64,000 bases of DNA from Marinomonas sp. CT5 (GCF_018336975.1 NZ_CP025572.1:890460-954459), one strand, 5' to 3'; counted from the first letter of the stretch, positions 9,577 through 19,285 are shown. The notes: generated by a model not told the origin, from the letters alone. Translations and numbers: made by a program.

Positions 9577-10609
9577 GTTAATAAAACCTTACCTTTCTGT
9601 CATTTTATTGAGCGGCATTATACTCGCAGTTGTGAGTGGTTGTGATACGCGTTTTAAAGCTGAAAGTGTTCTAAATAATTATGTGACAGATTTAAATCGC
9701 TCACAGTATCTTTCTATTTCTTCTCCAGCAAGGTTAATGCCACAAAGTTTGCCATTAGCCCGTGATCGTCGGCAGACTTTGTCTGAGTTTGATATTGGTT
9801 TATTGGACTTTTTGTCTTTACAGCAATGCGATGTAGGTATCGTAGCAGGAAGAAAAAACAGTATTCTTGGTAAAGTTATGCCTGATAGTCAGCGCTTTTT
9901 ATATGAGTTAGATATTATTCGAGCCATTGAGTCTTGTGAAATTCAAGACGAAAAACTATCTGAAAAGTTAAAAAAAGTGGCTAGGAAAAAACGTCTTGAG
10001 TTGCCAATGGCGTATGGAAATGCACTGTTTAGCGGCTCTGAAAGCGATGCTTTTTTTAGTCTATCAAATGGTTTTTTGCCACTTGATTTTTCTACGGTGA
10101 AACAGCAATCCTTACTGAGCTCATTAAATCGGTTCGTTGAAATTGGTGAGAACCTCGAAAATTTACCCATTGTGGATGCAAATATTTTTGAGGAAGATTT
10201 GAAAGTGTTAATGAATAGTGAATACGCTGGTCGATTGTTGTATTCCTTATCTCGTATTTCAGAATACTTGGCTCTTGTTGCTAATAGCGTTGGAAAACTA
10301 AATAAAACAGTTTGTGGTCCGCCGATGGTGTATCTTAAGCAGCAATTTGATATGAGTTATGTCAAAGTAATTCAGCCTTACATGGGAAGAATTAATGCAA
10401 GTGCTTATCAAATATTACCGCTTTTAAATCGAATTGCGGAACTAAGTGCTCCTTTGAGTTATAAGATGAACGTTTTTTTGAAGCAGTTTTCATTAACGGA
10501 TCCTTCTAGTAAGTGGAAGCATTATCAACAAATGTCGCAGCGGCATGCTAAGGCATGGAGTGCATTTTTTGGAGAGTGCTCAGTGCCAATTACCTCTTAT
10601 AATCGGTAG
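9575..10609 (+). CDS. DUF3080-family putative lipoprotein
   Basis: From the ATG at 9575 the product has 344 residues; an ATG at 9560 in frame would add five. Either gives a hydrophobic signal segment ending in VVSGC, a lipobox with cysteine at 23 (28 in the longer form), so a membrane-anchored periplasmic lipoprotein is expected. The body is mostly helical and matches my recollection of DUF3080 proteins of marine gammaproteobacteria; no catalytic motif is visible. No good ribosome site precedes either start. Its 5' end overlaps the divergent thioesterase start, and its 3' end overlaps the convergent small gene by 13 bases. The function is unknown. Confidence 0.7.
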   Translation: MLIKPYLSVILLSGIILAVVSGCDTRFKAESVLNNYVTDLNRSQYLSISSPARLMPQSLPLARDRRQTLSEFDIGLLDFLSLQQCDVGIVAGRKNSILGKVMPDSQRFLYELDIIRAIESCEIQDEKLSEKLKKVARKKRLELPMAYGNALFSGSESDAFFSLSNGFLPLDFSTVKQQSLLSSLNRFVEIGENLENLPIVDANIFEEDLKVLMNSEYAGRLLYSLSRISEYLALVANSVGKLNKTVCGPPMVYLKQQFDMSYVKVIQPYMGRINASAYQILPLLNRIAELSAPLSYKMNVFLKQFSLTDPSSKWKHYQQMSQRHAKAWSAFFGECSVPITSYNR

Positions 10610-10920
10610 TTTATCTGCTGTTCTAAATTTTCCACGGCATCATATTCATGAGCAGGACCGTTAGCTAAGGGTTCAAAGCTTAATGCCTTAAGTAGTGCGA
10701 TATTGGCGACTGGATTGGCACCAATTTCATGGGAGAATTGCATTGGGCGTGTAATCGCATGGGATTGATGGAAGTTTAATTCATCTGGTGTATCCATAAT
10801 TGAGGGACCAGGCTGATTGAATAAGCTCATTAGCAAAGCAAAGTTAGCACTGCCTGAAACAGGTTTGCCTTCTTTACTTGCTTGAGTGAGCTGAGTTTCA
10901 ACAATCTCTCTTATGTTCAT
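10597..10920 (-). CDS. Small protein of unknown function
   Basis: The 107-residue product starts MNIREIVETQLTQASKEGK and is soluble, without signal or membrane segment. I do not recognise a family with confidence. Features that stand out are a phenylalanine/leucine-rich helix (NFALLMSLFNQ) and a second helix NIALLKALSFEPL. It overlaps the 3' end of the DUF3080 gene tail to tail. The frame stays open across a region where the opposite strand is mostly non-coding, which supports a real gene. Confidence 0.6.
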   Translation of the reverse strand: MNIREIVETQLTQASKEGKPVSGSANFALLMSLFNQPGPSIMDTPDELNFHQSHAITRPMQFSHEIGANPVANIALLKALSFEPLANGPAHEYDAVENLEQQINYRL

Positions 10921-11235
10921 ACTTGTTTGTCCAATAAAAGTATCGTTAAGAAGGCTATCGGCACATTAGTATTTTTCTTAATGAGAATTGGATATTAATC
11001 AGCGAGGGGCAGTGAAGAAGTACTTATTTTCGGTGTGAGTAACTTGAAGTCATGTTTTAGTATATAACAGCTAAATGTTATTTTTTGTATGTCCCTTATC
11101 AATTTTAATTCAATGTATAGCTCAAACTGTTTAAGCATCGTACTATAATGCATTATAGATCAATCATATTTTAATAACTGTTACCTTTATTGGTGCTAGT
11201 GATCTGCTAAACACCTAGTTGGTGGAGCATAATGA
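10921..11235. other. 315-bp intergenic region between divergent genes
   Basis: This A+T-rich gap holds the start regions of the small unknown gene (minus) and the GGDEF gene (plus). A TATAAT box at 11144-11149 on the plus strand could be the -10 of the GGDEF gene, but no good -35 stands at the right distance. GGTGGAG at 11221-11227 is the ribosome site for the ATG at 11236. I see no other gene. Confidence 0.5.
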
Positions 11236-12300
11236 ATGCATGATATTAATGAACTGATCGACAACGTTAGGCGTAATGAAGAGATTGCTCGCAAATTTTT
11301 CGAAATTGAGCGATGCATTCTGTCAATTGGACGTTGTGATCAGTTTGTATCCACTTTGACTAAGGAAGTCCAAAAACAATTCAGTGTGCCTTATGTTTGG
11401 GTGAATTTGATTAATGAGGCCCCGTTGTCTCACCTTATTGAAAGCTTAGAAAAAATGCCTGATTTGCGTGATAGGGTATTGTTTACTAGGCGCCGATCTA
11501 TGATTGATATCATCAAATCAAGCAACAAGACGGTGTTGGTTAATACCAATTTAAGTCAGTGTTGGGAAATAATCCCATCTGTTTATCGAAATATCATATC
11601 TTCCGTTGCCATTTCCCCTTTAACTATTGATGGTGAGTTAGTTGGCTTGTTTTGCCAAGCTGATTCAGACAGTTCGCGATATGATGCAGCGACCAAAGAT
11701 ACTTTTTTACTTGATCAGCTGGCTATCAAAATTTCTATCTGTTTAAGTAATGTTACGGCGAGAGAAAAGCTAGAGTATTTGGCCACGCGTGATCCTCTAA
11801 CTGGTCTGCTGAATCGACGACAATTAGAGTTGATGCTTGATCGTGAATTTGCTCGATCAAAGATGCAGGAGCGTGATCTAACGGTTGTCTTTATTGATTG
11901 TGATGCATTTAAGTCTATTAATGATACTTTAGGTCATAATTGTGGTGATGAAGTATTAGAGTATATTGCTAAACGGCTATTAAAATATGTCCACAAACAA
12001 GGATTGGCATTTCGCTTCGCTGGTGATGAGTTTGTTTTTGTTATGCCTGGGAAAAGTTATGATCAGGCAATTTTGATAGCTGAGTCTATTCAAGAATATC
12101 TACAATCTAACCCATTAAGGTATAAATCTAATCTTGTACCTATTACTATAAGTTATGGTGGGGCGAGTGTGATGTCAGATGCCCCAAGTAACTATAAACA
12201 TTTGCTAAAAGTGGCAGATGAACGCCTGTATGATTATAAAAATAACCGTAAAAGATCGGTTCCAACAAAGGTCTTTAAATTTTTAAATAGGCTTAGATGA
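11236..12300 (+). CDS. Putative diguanylate cyclase with GAF/DUF484-like sensor domain
   Basis: The 354-residue protein has an N-terminal GAF-like region resembling DUF484 (about 15-170) and a C-terminal GGDEF domain (about 180-345). The GGDEF domain shows DPLTGLLNRR at 186-195, FIDCDAFKSIND with the metal-binding aspartate, and the signature AGDEF at 262-266 in place of GGDEF. AGDEF proteins can be active; Vibrio VCA0965 is a reported example. The RxxD inhibitory site expected just upstream is not present, so product inhibition through it is unlikely. There is no membrane segment, so it should be cytoplasmic. It makes cyclic di-GMP if active; the sensed signal is unknown. Confidence 0.85.
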   Translation: MHDINELIDNVRRNEEIARKFFEIERCILSIGRCDQFVSTLTKEVQKQFSVPYVWVNLINEAPLSHLIESLEKMPDLRDRVLFTRRRSMIDIIKSSNKTVLVNTNLSQCWEIIPSVYRNIISSVAISPLTIDGELVGLFCQADSDSSRYDAATKDTFLLDQLAIKISICLSNVTAREKLEYLATRDPLTGLLNRRQLELMLDREFARSKMQERDLTVVFIDCDAFKSINDTLGHNCGDEVLEYIAKRLLKYVHKQGLAFRFAGDEFVFVMPGKSYDQAILIAESIQEYLQSNPLRYKSNLVPITISYGGASVMSDAPSNYKHLLKVADERLYDYKNNRKRSVPTKVFKFLNRLR

Positions 12301-12402
12301 TATTGTAATAAAATTACATTATCACGTTTATTTTTCATGATTACGGTATTTTTCACCTTTATTTTGTTGTAAAATTTCAAAAAAATTAAATAGGGTTCAT
12401 CT

Positions 12403-13377
12403 ATGTCCCATGCTTTAATCGCTGACCTTGGCGGAACGAATGCGCGTTTTGCGTTGGTTCCCATCCATCAATATGAGCCTCTAGAAGTAAGAGTGCTTCC
12501 TTGTGAAAATTACGATAATTTTTTTTCTGCAGCAGCAGATTACATAGAAAATTGCAGTATTGATATGGATAGAATTGATGCTGTTGTATTGGCAATTGCA
12601 GGTCCTGTGAATCAACCTGTGATTCAATTTTCTAATAATCCTTGGAGTTTTACTCGTGCAGAAGTTCAGTCTTATTTTGGTGATAATAAGGCGGTTGCGT
12701 TATTAAATGATTTTGACGCAGTTGGACATTGTTTGGAAATTCTTAAGCCAAGTGACATCGTTGTGATTGGTGAGAATTCAACTGTTGACCCCAAAGGTCC
12801 TTGTTGGGTAGTTGGGGCAGGAACAGGGCTAGGGATATCTTGTGTTGTTCCCCAAGAGAATGGTCCAAATGTTGTGTTGCCGGGAGAAGGTGGCCATGTT
12901 GATTTGCCTTCTTCTAATGAAGTTGAAGACGATATTTTAAAATTTCTACGTACTCGTCATAGTCGAGTTTCAGCAGAGCGCGTTCTATCAGGAATGGGGC
13001 TGGAAAATATTTATGAGGCGCTTTCATTGCGTGAAGGAGTGCAAAAGCGTCTAAGTGCACCTGAAATCGGGGAAGCGTTAAAGGCAGGTAATGATCCAAT
13101 AGCAACTGCGACACTTGAGCAGTTCTTTGTGTTTTTAGGACGAGTGATTGGTAACCTTGTTTTATCTGTAGAATCTCGCGGTGGTGTTTATATTGCCGGT
13201 GGTATTGTTCCTCGTTACTTAAATGAAATTCTCGAAAGTGGTTTCCGTGAAGCGATGCAAGATAAAGGTCGTATGGAAGAATTTGTTTCACCTATTCCGA
13301 CTTTTGTTGTTATGTCTGAATACCCAGGGCTGATGGGCTGCGCATGTTATGCCTCCCATTTAGTATCGAAAGCCTAG
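12403..13377 (+). CDS. glk: Glucokinase
   Basis: The 324-residue enzyme has the bacterial glucokinase phosphate-binding start ADLGGTNARFALV, the LNDFDAVG catalytic aspartate region, VGAGTGLG, GEGGHVDL and GGVYIAGGI. It phosphorylates glucose to glucose 6-phosphate. The next genes, zwf and eda, follow at 19 and 21 bases, so glucose entry and oxidation are probably one transcript. The upstream 102-base gap is A+T-rich and may hold the promoter. Confidence 0.96.
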   Translation: MSHALIADLGGTNARFALVPIHQYEPLEVRVLPCENYDNFFSAAADYIENCSIDMDRIDAVVLAIAGPVNQPVIQFSNNPWSFTRAEVQSYFGDNKAVALLNDFDAVGHCLEILKPSDIVVIGENSTVDPKGPCWVVGAGTGLGISCVVPQENGPNVVLPGEGGHVDLPSSNEVEDDILKFLRTRHSRVSAERVLSGMGLENIYEALSLREGVQKRLSAPEIGEALKAGNDPIATATLEQFFVFLGRVIGNLVLSVESRGGVYIAGGIVPRYLNEILESGFREAMQDKGRMEEFVSPIPTFVVMSEYPGLMGCACYASHLVSKA

Positions 13378-13396
13378 ATTAGTTGGAGAATATAGA

Positions 13397-14872
13397 ATGA
13401 AGGCCAGCTTAAAAGCCTGTGATGTTGTAATTTTCGGTGGTGGCGGTGATCTCGCAATGCGTAAGTTGCTACCAGCATTGTTCCATTTGGATATGGACGG
13501 TTTACTTGCTCCGACGACACGTATTATTGGTGCTTCGAGACGAGAAGTTAGCACGGAAGAGTATCAAACCAAAATTCGAGCGGCACTGGATGAGTTTGTC
13601 CCATCCAGTGTGGGTGATGAAAAAACATGGCCTCGTTTTAAAGAGCGCTTAAGTTATGTTTCGGTAGATGCTCAGCAAGAATCTGATTTTTCTCGTTTAA
13701 ATGATCATCAAGTTGGTGGTGATGATCGTGATGTTGTTTTTTATCTTGCAACTTCACCAGACTTATTTGGGTCTATTTGTTCATCACTTGCTACGCATGG
13801 TTTAAATGCGGATCGGATGCGAGTCGTATTAGAGAAGCCTCTTGGTCGAGATTTGATTTCCTCTCGTGCAATCAATGATGAAGTGATGAAGAATTTCAAA
13901 GAGCAACAAGCGTTTCGTATTGACCACTATTTGGGTAAAGAAACAGTACAGAACCTGTTGGCGATTCGTTTTGGTAACACGCTTTTTGAGCCTTTATGGG
14001 ACAGTGCACATATTGATAATGTGCAGATTACTGTGTCTGAAACGGTTGGTGTTGAAGGTCGTTGGGGGTATTACGATAAGGCTGGTGCGATGCGTGATAT
14101 GGTGCAAAACCATTTGATTCAGCTTTTATGTTTAGTCGCAATGGAACCTCCTGGCCGAATGGATGCAGACTCCGTTCGTGATGAAAAAATCAAAGTACTC
14201 AAAGCCCTTCGTCCCATTGCGGGAGCGAATGCCTATACCAAAACCGTTCGTGGTCAGTATGCAAAAGGTATGATTAAGGGCAAAGATGTTCTGGGGTATT
14301 TTGATGAAGAGGGAAGTAATCCCAATTCAAGAACGGAAACCTTTGTTGCTTTGCGTGCTGATATTGATAACTGGCGTTGGGCTGGAGTCCCTTTCTATCT
14401 AAGAACGGGGAAACGTCTAGGGCAGCGTTATTCTGAAATCGTGATTCAGTATAAGTCGGTACCGCATAGTATTTTTAGTGATGAAAGTAATCGACAGCTG
14501 CAGCGTAACCAGTTGATTATCCGCCTTCAGCCAGAAGAAAAAATTTCTTTAACGGTAATGAATAAGGTGCCTGGTGCGAGTGAGGGGATGAACCTTCAAC
14601 CGGTAGATTTGAACTTAAGTTTAACGGAAGCATTTAATGATAAGCGTAGCCCAGAAGCCTATGAACGTTTATTGCTTGATGTGATGCGCAATGATGCCAC
14701 TTTGTTTATGCGCTATGACGAAGTGGAAGCCGCTTGGAAATGGGTAGATGGTATTATGTCTGCTTGGAGCCAAACTAGTGAGCGTCCAAAAGAGTATGCT
14801 GCTGGTTCATGGGGCCCTGCTGCTTCCATGGCTTTGCCTATTAAAGATGGCCGTAACTGGCACGATTATTAA
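13397..14872 (+). CDS. zwf: Glucose-6-phosphate 1-dehydrogenase
   Basis: The 491-residue enzyme oxidises glucose 6-phosphate to 6-phosphogluconolactone with NAD(P)+. The N-terminal nucleotide-binding GGGGDLAMRKL replaces the more common GxxGDLA form, and the active-site signature RIDHYLGKE lies at 174-182. Substrate-binding KPLGRD and YLRTGKRL are present. It sits between glk and eda; neither the lactonase (pgl) nor the dehydratase (edd) is in this cluster. Confidence 0.97.
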   Translation: MKASLKACDVVIFGGGGDLAMRKLLPALFHLDMDGLLAPTTRIIGASRREVSTEEYQTKIRAALDEFVPSSVGDEKTWPRFKERLSYVSVDAQQESDFSRLNDHQVGGDDRDVVFYLATSPDLFGSICSSLATHGLNADRMRVVLEKPLGRDLISSRAINDEVMKNFKEQQAFRIDHYLGKETVQNLLAIRFGNTLFEPLWDSAHIDNVQITVSETVGVEGRWGYYDKAGAMRDMVQNHLIQLLCLVAMEPPGRMDADSVRDEKIKVLKALRPIAGANAYTKTVRGQYAKGMIKGKDVLGYFDEEGSNPNSRTETFVALRADIDNWRWAGVPFYLRTGKRLGQRYSEIVIQYKSVPHSIFSDESNRQLQRNQLIIRLQPEEKISLTVMNKVPGASEGMNLQPVDLNLSLTEAFNDKRSPEAYERLLLDVMRNDATLFMRYDEVEAAWKWVDGIMSAWSQTSERPKEYAAGSWGPAASMALPIKDGRNWHDY

Positions 14873-14893
14873 GTTTTAAAAAGGAAAGTAATA

Positions 14894-15520
14894 ATGACCA
14901 CTTCTTATACTGCTGAACAGGTGATGACCGCAACGCCTGTTGTGCCTGTTATTGTTGTTGATGATGTTGAGCAGGCTGTTTTATTAGGTAAGGCGCTTGT
15001 TGCTGGTGGTGTGCCAGTTTTAGAAGTCACTTTACGTACGCCTGCTGCTTTGGAGGCGATTGCTGCGCTACGTAAGGAAGTGCCTGATGCCATCGTTGGT
15101 GCGGGAACAGTGTGTTCCCGTGAGCAATATGTTCAAGCGATCGAAGCGGGGTCACAATTCATTATTAGTCCCGGAATGACAGCTGATTTGTTGGCTGTGG
15201 GTAAAGAGTACAATGTGCCTTATTTACCTGCTGTGGCTACTATTTCAGACATTTTATTGGGCATGGAGTACGGATATGACCGTTTTAAATTCTTCCCAGC
15301 TGAAGTAAATGGTGGTGTGAAAGCCTTGAAAGCGTTTGGTGGCCCATTACCTCAAATTAAATTCTGCCCAACAGGTGGAATTGGTGCTGATAACTTCCGT
15401 GATTACTTAGCACTGCCAAACGTGCTTTGTGTTGGTGGTTCTTGGATTGTACCAACCGATTTGGTTCGTGCTGGTAAATGGGATGAAATAACAGAGTTAG
15501 CGAAATCTGTTGCCCAGTAA
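14894..15520 (+). CDS. eda: KDPG aldolase (2-dehydro-3-deoxyphosphogluconate aldolase)
   Basis: The 208-residue enzyme cleaves KDPG to pyruvate and glyceraldehyde 3-phosphate, the last step of the Entner-Doudoroff pathway. Glu44 in LEVTLRT and the Schiff-base Lys132 in FKFFPAE are visible, together with CPTGGI phosphate binding. It closes the glk-zwf-eda cluster and is followed by a terminator. Confidence 0.97.
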   Translation: MTTSYTAEQVMTATPVVPVIVVDDVEQAVLLGKALVAGGVPVLEVTLRTPAALEAIAALRKEVPDAIVGAGTVCSREQYVQAIEAGSQFIISPGMTADLLAVGKEYNVPYLPAVATISDILLGMEYGYDRFKFFPAEVNGGVKALKAFGGPLPQIKFCPTGGIGADNFRDYLALPNVLCVGGSWIVPTDLVRAGKWDEITELAKSVAQ

Positions 15521-15554
15521 TGGTTAGTGATTTGATGCTATTTTTATAGCTGTT

Positions 15555-15588
15555 AAAAGGGAAGAACGTATGTTCTTCCCTTTTTTTG
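15555..15588 (+). terminator. Terminator after eda
   Basis: AAAAGGGAAGAAC pairs with GTTCTTCCCTTTT around GTAT, with further T. On the other strand the stem is followed by a T-run as well, so it can also end the convergent PhoH-like gene, whose stop is at 15591. Confidence 0.88.
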
Positions 15589-15590
15589 TT

Positions 15591-16985
15591 TTATAGGTTC
15601 TCTTCGGCAAACTCTGCAAGTCTGCTTCGCTCAATGCCGTTGACATGCATGATGCTGGCGTATTTAAAGGATTTCGTTTTCTCAACGAGGTAAGTTAAAC
15701 CTGATGTAAGAGGGGTGATGTATTTATTGTCTATTTGGGCTAGATTGCCAAGTACAATAATTTTTGAGTTGCTGCCCACTCGAGTCACAATGGATTTTAA
15801 TTGGAATTGTGTCAGCCCCTGCGCTTCATCGACAATGATTAGGGCGTTATTAAAAGACCGACCGCGCATAAAATTAAGAGATTTGAATTGGATGTTCGCT
15901 TTTTGTTTAACATAATCAATGCTGCTGAACGAATGCTCATCAGCGCCATGTAAGATTTCTAAGTTATCATCGAAAGCGGCCAACCAAGGCGCCATTTTCT
16001 CTTCTTCTGTACCGGGTAAGAAGCCAATGTCTTCTGCCATTGGAGGGGTGGATCTTGCTACAATAATCTTGTTAAAACGCTTTTCTTCCATGGTGACTTG
16101 CAAGCCGTAGGCTAATGCCAGTAGTGTTTTGCCTGAGCCTGCAGGGCCTGTCATTACCATTAGGTCAGAGTTATCGTGACGTAATAAGTAGAACGCCATC
16201 GCTTGTTCTAAATTCCGAGGTAGTATGCCCCAGAAATTTTGATTCATGAGATGTTGCTTATTGATATCAAGTAAAAAAATATGCTCTTGATCAAGATTGA
16301 CCACAAAACCAATAAAGTCTTCCTCATCAACCACAAACATATTTAAGTAAATATTAGGTAATTGGTTCTTGTTAATAACATGTACGGTATGACGGCCGTG
16401 GGCTTCCGTTTTAACACTTTCAATGGTTGACCAAAAGCTGCCATTAAACTGAATATAGCCTTTGCTCATTAGGTCTAGATCATCAAGAACCTTATCTTTT
16501 CGGTAGTCCTCTACTCGCTCTAAGCCGGACCCTTTGGCTTTTATGCGCATATTAATGTCTTTAGTTACTAAACAAACAGAAGACCTAGGGTGAGTTGCCT
16601 GTAAGCTTAAACCAACATTAATAATACGATTGTCATTAGCATGGTCATGATTGCCATTTAAAAAAGGCACATTGTCTGTCAGTGTTATTTGTTGATCAGG
16701 GTAAATGGCCAAAGAGCCTTCGCAGAGTTTGCTATCATCGCTATTGGTTGTTTGGATAGGAACGCCTGCTTGCAGTTCTCGTGGAGATGCATCGCCAACG
16801 ATTTTATCTATAGTATTGATAGCAACACGGGCTTCGCGGCTAACATCTTTATCTCGTCTATCTTTTATTACATCAAGCTCCTCTAGAACCGTCATAGGTA
16901 TGACTACTTTGTGTTCGGCAAAAGCGTATATTGCCAACGGGTCGTGCAATAACACATTGGTATCAAGAACGTAGATTTTTTCCAT
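15591..16985 (-). CDS. PhoH-family protein with PIN nuclease and ATPase domains
   Basis: The 464-residue protein combines an N-terminal PIN-like RNase domain (about 4-150, starting YVLDTNVLLHD) with a C-terminal PhoH ATPase domain. The ATPase carries Walker A GPAGSGKT at 280-287 and Walker B ALIIVDEAQ. This is the PhoH2-type arrangement, for which RNA helicase and RNase activity has been reported in mycobacteria. It is a single gene with a 348-base upstream gap. Substrate and physiological role in this organism are not known. Confidence 0.88.
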   Translation of the reverse strand: MEKIYVLDTNVLLHDPLAIYAFAEHKVVIPMTVLEELDVIKDRRDKDVSREARVAINTIDKIVGDASPRELQAGVPIQTTNSDDSKLCEGSLAIYPDQQITLTDNVPFLNGNHDHANDNRIINVGLSLQATHPRSSVCLVTKDINMRIKAKGSGLERVEDYRKDKVLDDLDLMSKGYIQFNGSFWSTIESVKTEAHGRHTVHVINKNQLPNIYLNMFVVDEEDFIGFVVNLDQEHIFLLDINKQHLMNQNFWGILPRNLEQAMAFYLLRHDNSDLMVMTGPAGSGKTLLALAYGLQVTMEEKRFNKIIVARSTPPMAEDIGFLPGTEEEKMAPWLAAFDDNLEILHGADEHSFSSIDYVKQKANIQFKSLNFMRGRSFNNALIIVDEAQGLTQFQLKSIVTRVGSNSKIIVLGNLAQIDNKYITPLTSGLTYLVEKTKSFKYASIMHVNGIERSRLAEFAEENL

Positions 16986-17193
16986 AGCGTGTTACTCCTG
17001 CAATGAACATGAAGTTTTTTAAGAGTGAATAAACGAATAAAAATCCGTGGTACTTAGTGTGTTTAGAAAAATGAGAATTTGAGTTGATCTGGAATGTAAG
17101 ATTGTAAAAAGTGACTGGCGAGATGCTATGTCTGCCAGAGAAAGGGTAGGGGTTGAGTTATATTGATTATGGTTTTGTAGCAAGCTGAACCTC

Positions 17194-17232
17194 ACTGTCT
17201 TTATCCATACTCTAATTAGAGTGTATGACAGT
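17194..17232. repeat. Operator-like dyad with two nested inverted repeats
   Basis: The inner part ACTCTAATTAGAGT (17209-17222) is a perfect 14-bp palindrome. It is flanked by ACTGTC (17194-17199) and GACAGT (17227-17232), a second inverted pair. It lies about 210 bp upstream of the PhoH-like start. No regulator family is recognised. Confidence 0.5.
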
Positions 17233-17284
17233 ATTGTTTCTAATGCTTGTTCTAATTGATGTTTCTTAACTTTTTTTGGTTATA

Positions 17285-17314
17285 AAAAAGCCGCTGTTTA
17301 TGACAGCGGCTTTT
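17285..17314 (-). terminator. Terminator after rpoD
   Basis: Read on the minus strand, AAAAGCCGCTGT pairs with ACAGCGGCTTTT and a T-run follows, about 20 bases after the rpoD stop. Confidence 0.9.
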
Positions 17315-17333
17315 CATTTACTAGACTTTCTCG

Positions 17334-19172
17334 TTATTCATCTAAGAAACTTCTTAGATGTTCTGAGCGGCTAGGGTGACGAAGTTTGCGTAGTGCCTTG
17401 GCCTCGATTTGACGGATACGCTCACGTGTCACGTCAAATTGTTTGCCAACTTCTTCTAGCGTGTGGTCAGTATTCATATCGATACCAAAGCGCATGCGTA
17501 ACACTTTAGCTTCACGAGCGGTCAGCCCAGCAAGAACCATAGTAGTTGATTCGCGTAACCCTTCGATTGTTGCAATGTCGATAGGAGATTCGGCGCCATC
17601 ATCTTCAATAAAGTCACCTAGGTGAGAATCTTCATCATCACCAATTGGTGTTTCCATTGAGATTGGCTCTTTTGCAATCTTCAACACTTTGCGAATTTTA
17701 TCTTCAGGCATATCCATGCGAGCAGCCAATTCTTCCGGTGTGGCTTCGCGTCCCATTTCTTGAAGCATTTGACGAGAAATACGATTAAGTTTGTTAATCG
17801 TCTCAATCATGTGCACAGGAATACGGATGGTACGAGCCTGATCGGCAATCGAACGAGTAATTGCCTGACGAATCCACCAAGTAGCGTAAGTCGAGAACTT
17901 GTAACCACGACGATACTCAAACTTATCGACCGCTTTCATCAGACCGATGTTGCCTTCTTGAATAAGGTCCAAGAATTGTAAACCGCGGTTTGTGTATTTC
18001 TTCGCAATAGAGATAACCAAACGTAAGTTAGCTTCAACCATTTCTTTCTTGGCGCGACGAGCACGAGTTTCACCGATAGAAATACGACGGTTAATTTCTT
18101 TTAGCTCAGCGATCGTTAAGCCTGTTTCTTTTGATACGGCGCGAAGCTTGCGTTGGCTACGCATAAATTCAGCTTCGTTTTCCTCAAGTGATGCCGCGTA
18201 ATCGGCGCCAGAAGCAATTTGCTCTTTCAGCCAGTCAGGATTTGTTTCATTACTTGGGAAACGCTTCAAAAACTCAGTTCTTGGCATACCTGATTTTCGC
18301 ACGCACACTTGCATGATAAGGCGCTCTTGGTCGCGTACTTTTTCCATACGCGAGCGAACACGGTCGATCAAATCATCAAACAATTTAGGAACAAGTTTGA
18401 TTGGGGCAAAACTGGTGCTTAATTCTTCCTGTTTGCTTTGAACAACAGGGTCTTGCCTATCACGAGTTTCTAATAAGACTTTTAGTTCGTTATAGATACG
18501 AGTGATGTCATTAAAGCGTAACGCAGTTTCTTCTGGATCTGGGCCGTTATCAGTTTCTTCTTCAGCTGTATCTGAGTCATCATCATCGTCATCGCTGTCG
18601 ATTGAGTCCTCTTCAATAATAGGCTCTTCTGTAGCGGTATCTTCAAATACAGGTTCTTCACCGTCACCATCAATGAAGCCGCTAAAAATATCACTTAAAC
18701 GACCTTCTTCTTCCTGAACTTTCGCATAAGCATCAAGTAGAACATCCACTGCGCCAGGGAAGTAAGAAATAGCAGCCATTACTTCTCGCGTACCTTCTTC
18801 GATACGTTTGGCAATGGCAATCTCGCCTGCGCGAGTTAGCAGCTCAACAGTACCCATTTCACGCATGTACATGCGAACGGGGTCTGTTGTGCGAGTGATA
18901 TCACCTTCTACAGCCGCGAGGGCAGCAGCGGCTTCTTCCGCGGCTGCTTCATCTGTAGCGTCGCCTTCTTCCATAAGAAGGCTATCTTTATCGGGAGCAA
19001 CTTCAGAAACTGTGATGCCCATGTCATTGATCATGGCAATAATTTCTTCTACTTGCTCCGGGTCTGAAAGGTCATCAGGGAGGTGGTCATTAACTTCAGC
19101 GTAAGTTAGGTAACCTTGTTCTTTACCCTTTGCGATCAGCTCTTTGAGACGTGACTGTTGAGTGTCTGGCAT
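17334..19172 (-). CDS. rpoD: RNA polymerase sigma-70 factor RpoD
   Basis: The 612-residue primary sigma factor has region 1.1 at the N-terminus, then a long acidic non-conserved region (about 160-215, rich in Asp and Glu). Regions 2.1-2.4 contain [17 protein letters not shown], which recognises the -10 box. Region 4.2 contains the helix-turn-helix [20 protein letters not shown], which recognises the -35. The length matches E. coli RpoD (613). It is the last of the rpsU-yqeY-dnaG-rpoD group and has a 113-base gap before it that can hold its own promoter. Confidence 0.98.
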   Translation of the reverse strand: MPDTQQSRLKELIAKGKEQGYLTYAEVNDHLPDDLSDPEQVEEIIAMINDMGITVSEVAPDKDSLLMEEGDATDEAAAEEAAAALAAVEGDITRTTDPVRMYMREMGTVELLTRAGEIAIAKRIEEGTREVMAAISYFPGAVDVLLDAYAKVQEEEGRLSDIFSGFIDGDGEEPVFEDTATEEPIIEEDSIDSDDDDDDSDTAEEETDNGPDPEETALRFNDITRIYNELKVLLETRDRQDPVVQSKQEELSTSFAPIKLVPKLFDDLIDRVRSRMEKVRDQERLIMQVCVRKSGMPRTEFLKRFPSNETNPDWLKEQIASGADYAASLEENEAEFMRSQRKLRAVSKETGLTIAELKEINRRISIGETRARRAKKEMVEANLRLVISIAKKYTNRGLQFLDLIQEGNIGLMKAVDKFEYRRGYKFSTYATWWIRQAITRSIADQARTIRIPVHMIETINKLNRISRQMLQEMGREATPEELAARMDMPEDKIRKVLKIAKEPISMETPIGDDEDSHLGDFIEDDGAESPIDIATIEGLRESTTMVLAGLTAREAKVLRMRFGIDMNTDHTLEEVGKQFDVTRERIRQIEAKALRKLRHPSRSEHLRSFLDE

Positions 19173-19219
19173 TCGACAACCTATCGTTAGAAATTCATTT
19201 GGAGTTTAGCAAGCCGCGG

Positions 19220-19228
19220 ATTATAACA
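19220..19228 (-). promoter_or_regulatory. Extended -10 box upstream of rpoD
   Basis: On the minus strand TGTTATAAT forms an extended -10 (TGnTATAAT) about 50 bases before the rpoD start, in the dnaG-rpoD gap. No convincing -35 is present, as allowed for extended -10 promoters. It would allow rpoD transcription separately from dnaG. Confidence 0.45.
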
Positions 19229-19285
19229 AAATCAATCACTTTTATCCACCGAAACCTATCTTTTTTGGATGAAAATTAAACGGTT

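Larger units (their letters stand above)
16986..17333. other. 348-bp gap upstream of the PhoH-like gene
   Basis: It holds the rpoD terminator (17285-17314), an unexplained dyad (17194-17232) and otherwise A+T-rich sequence where the promoter of the minus-strand PhoH-like gene should lie. No open frame of interest is present. Confidence 0.5.
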
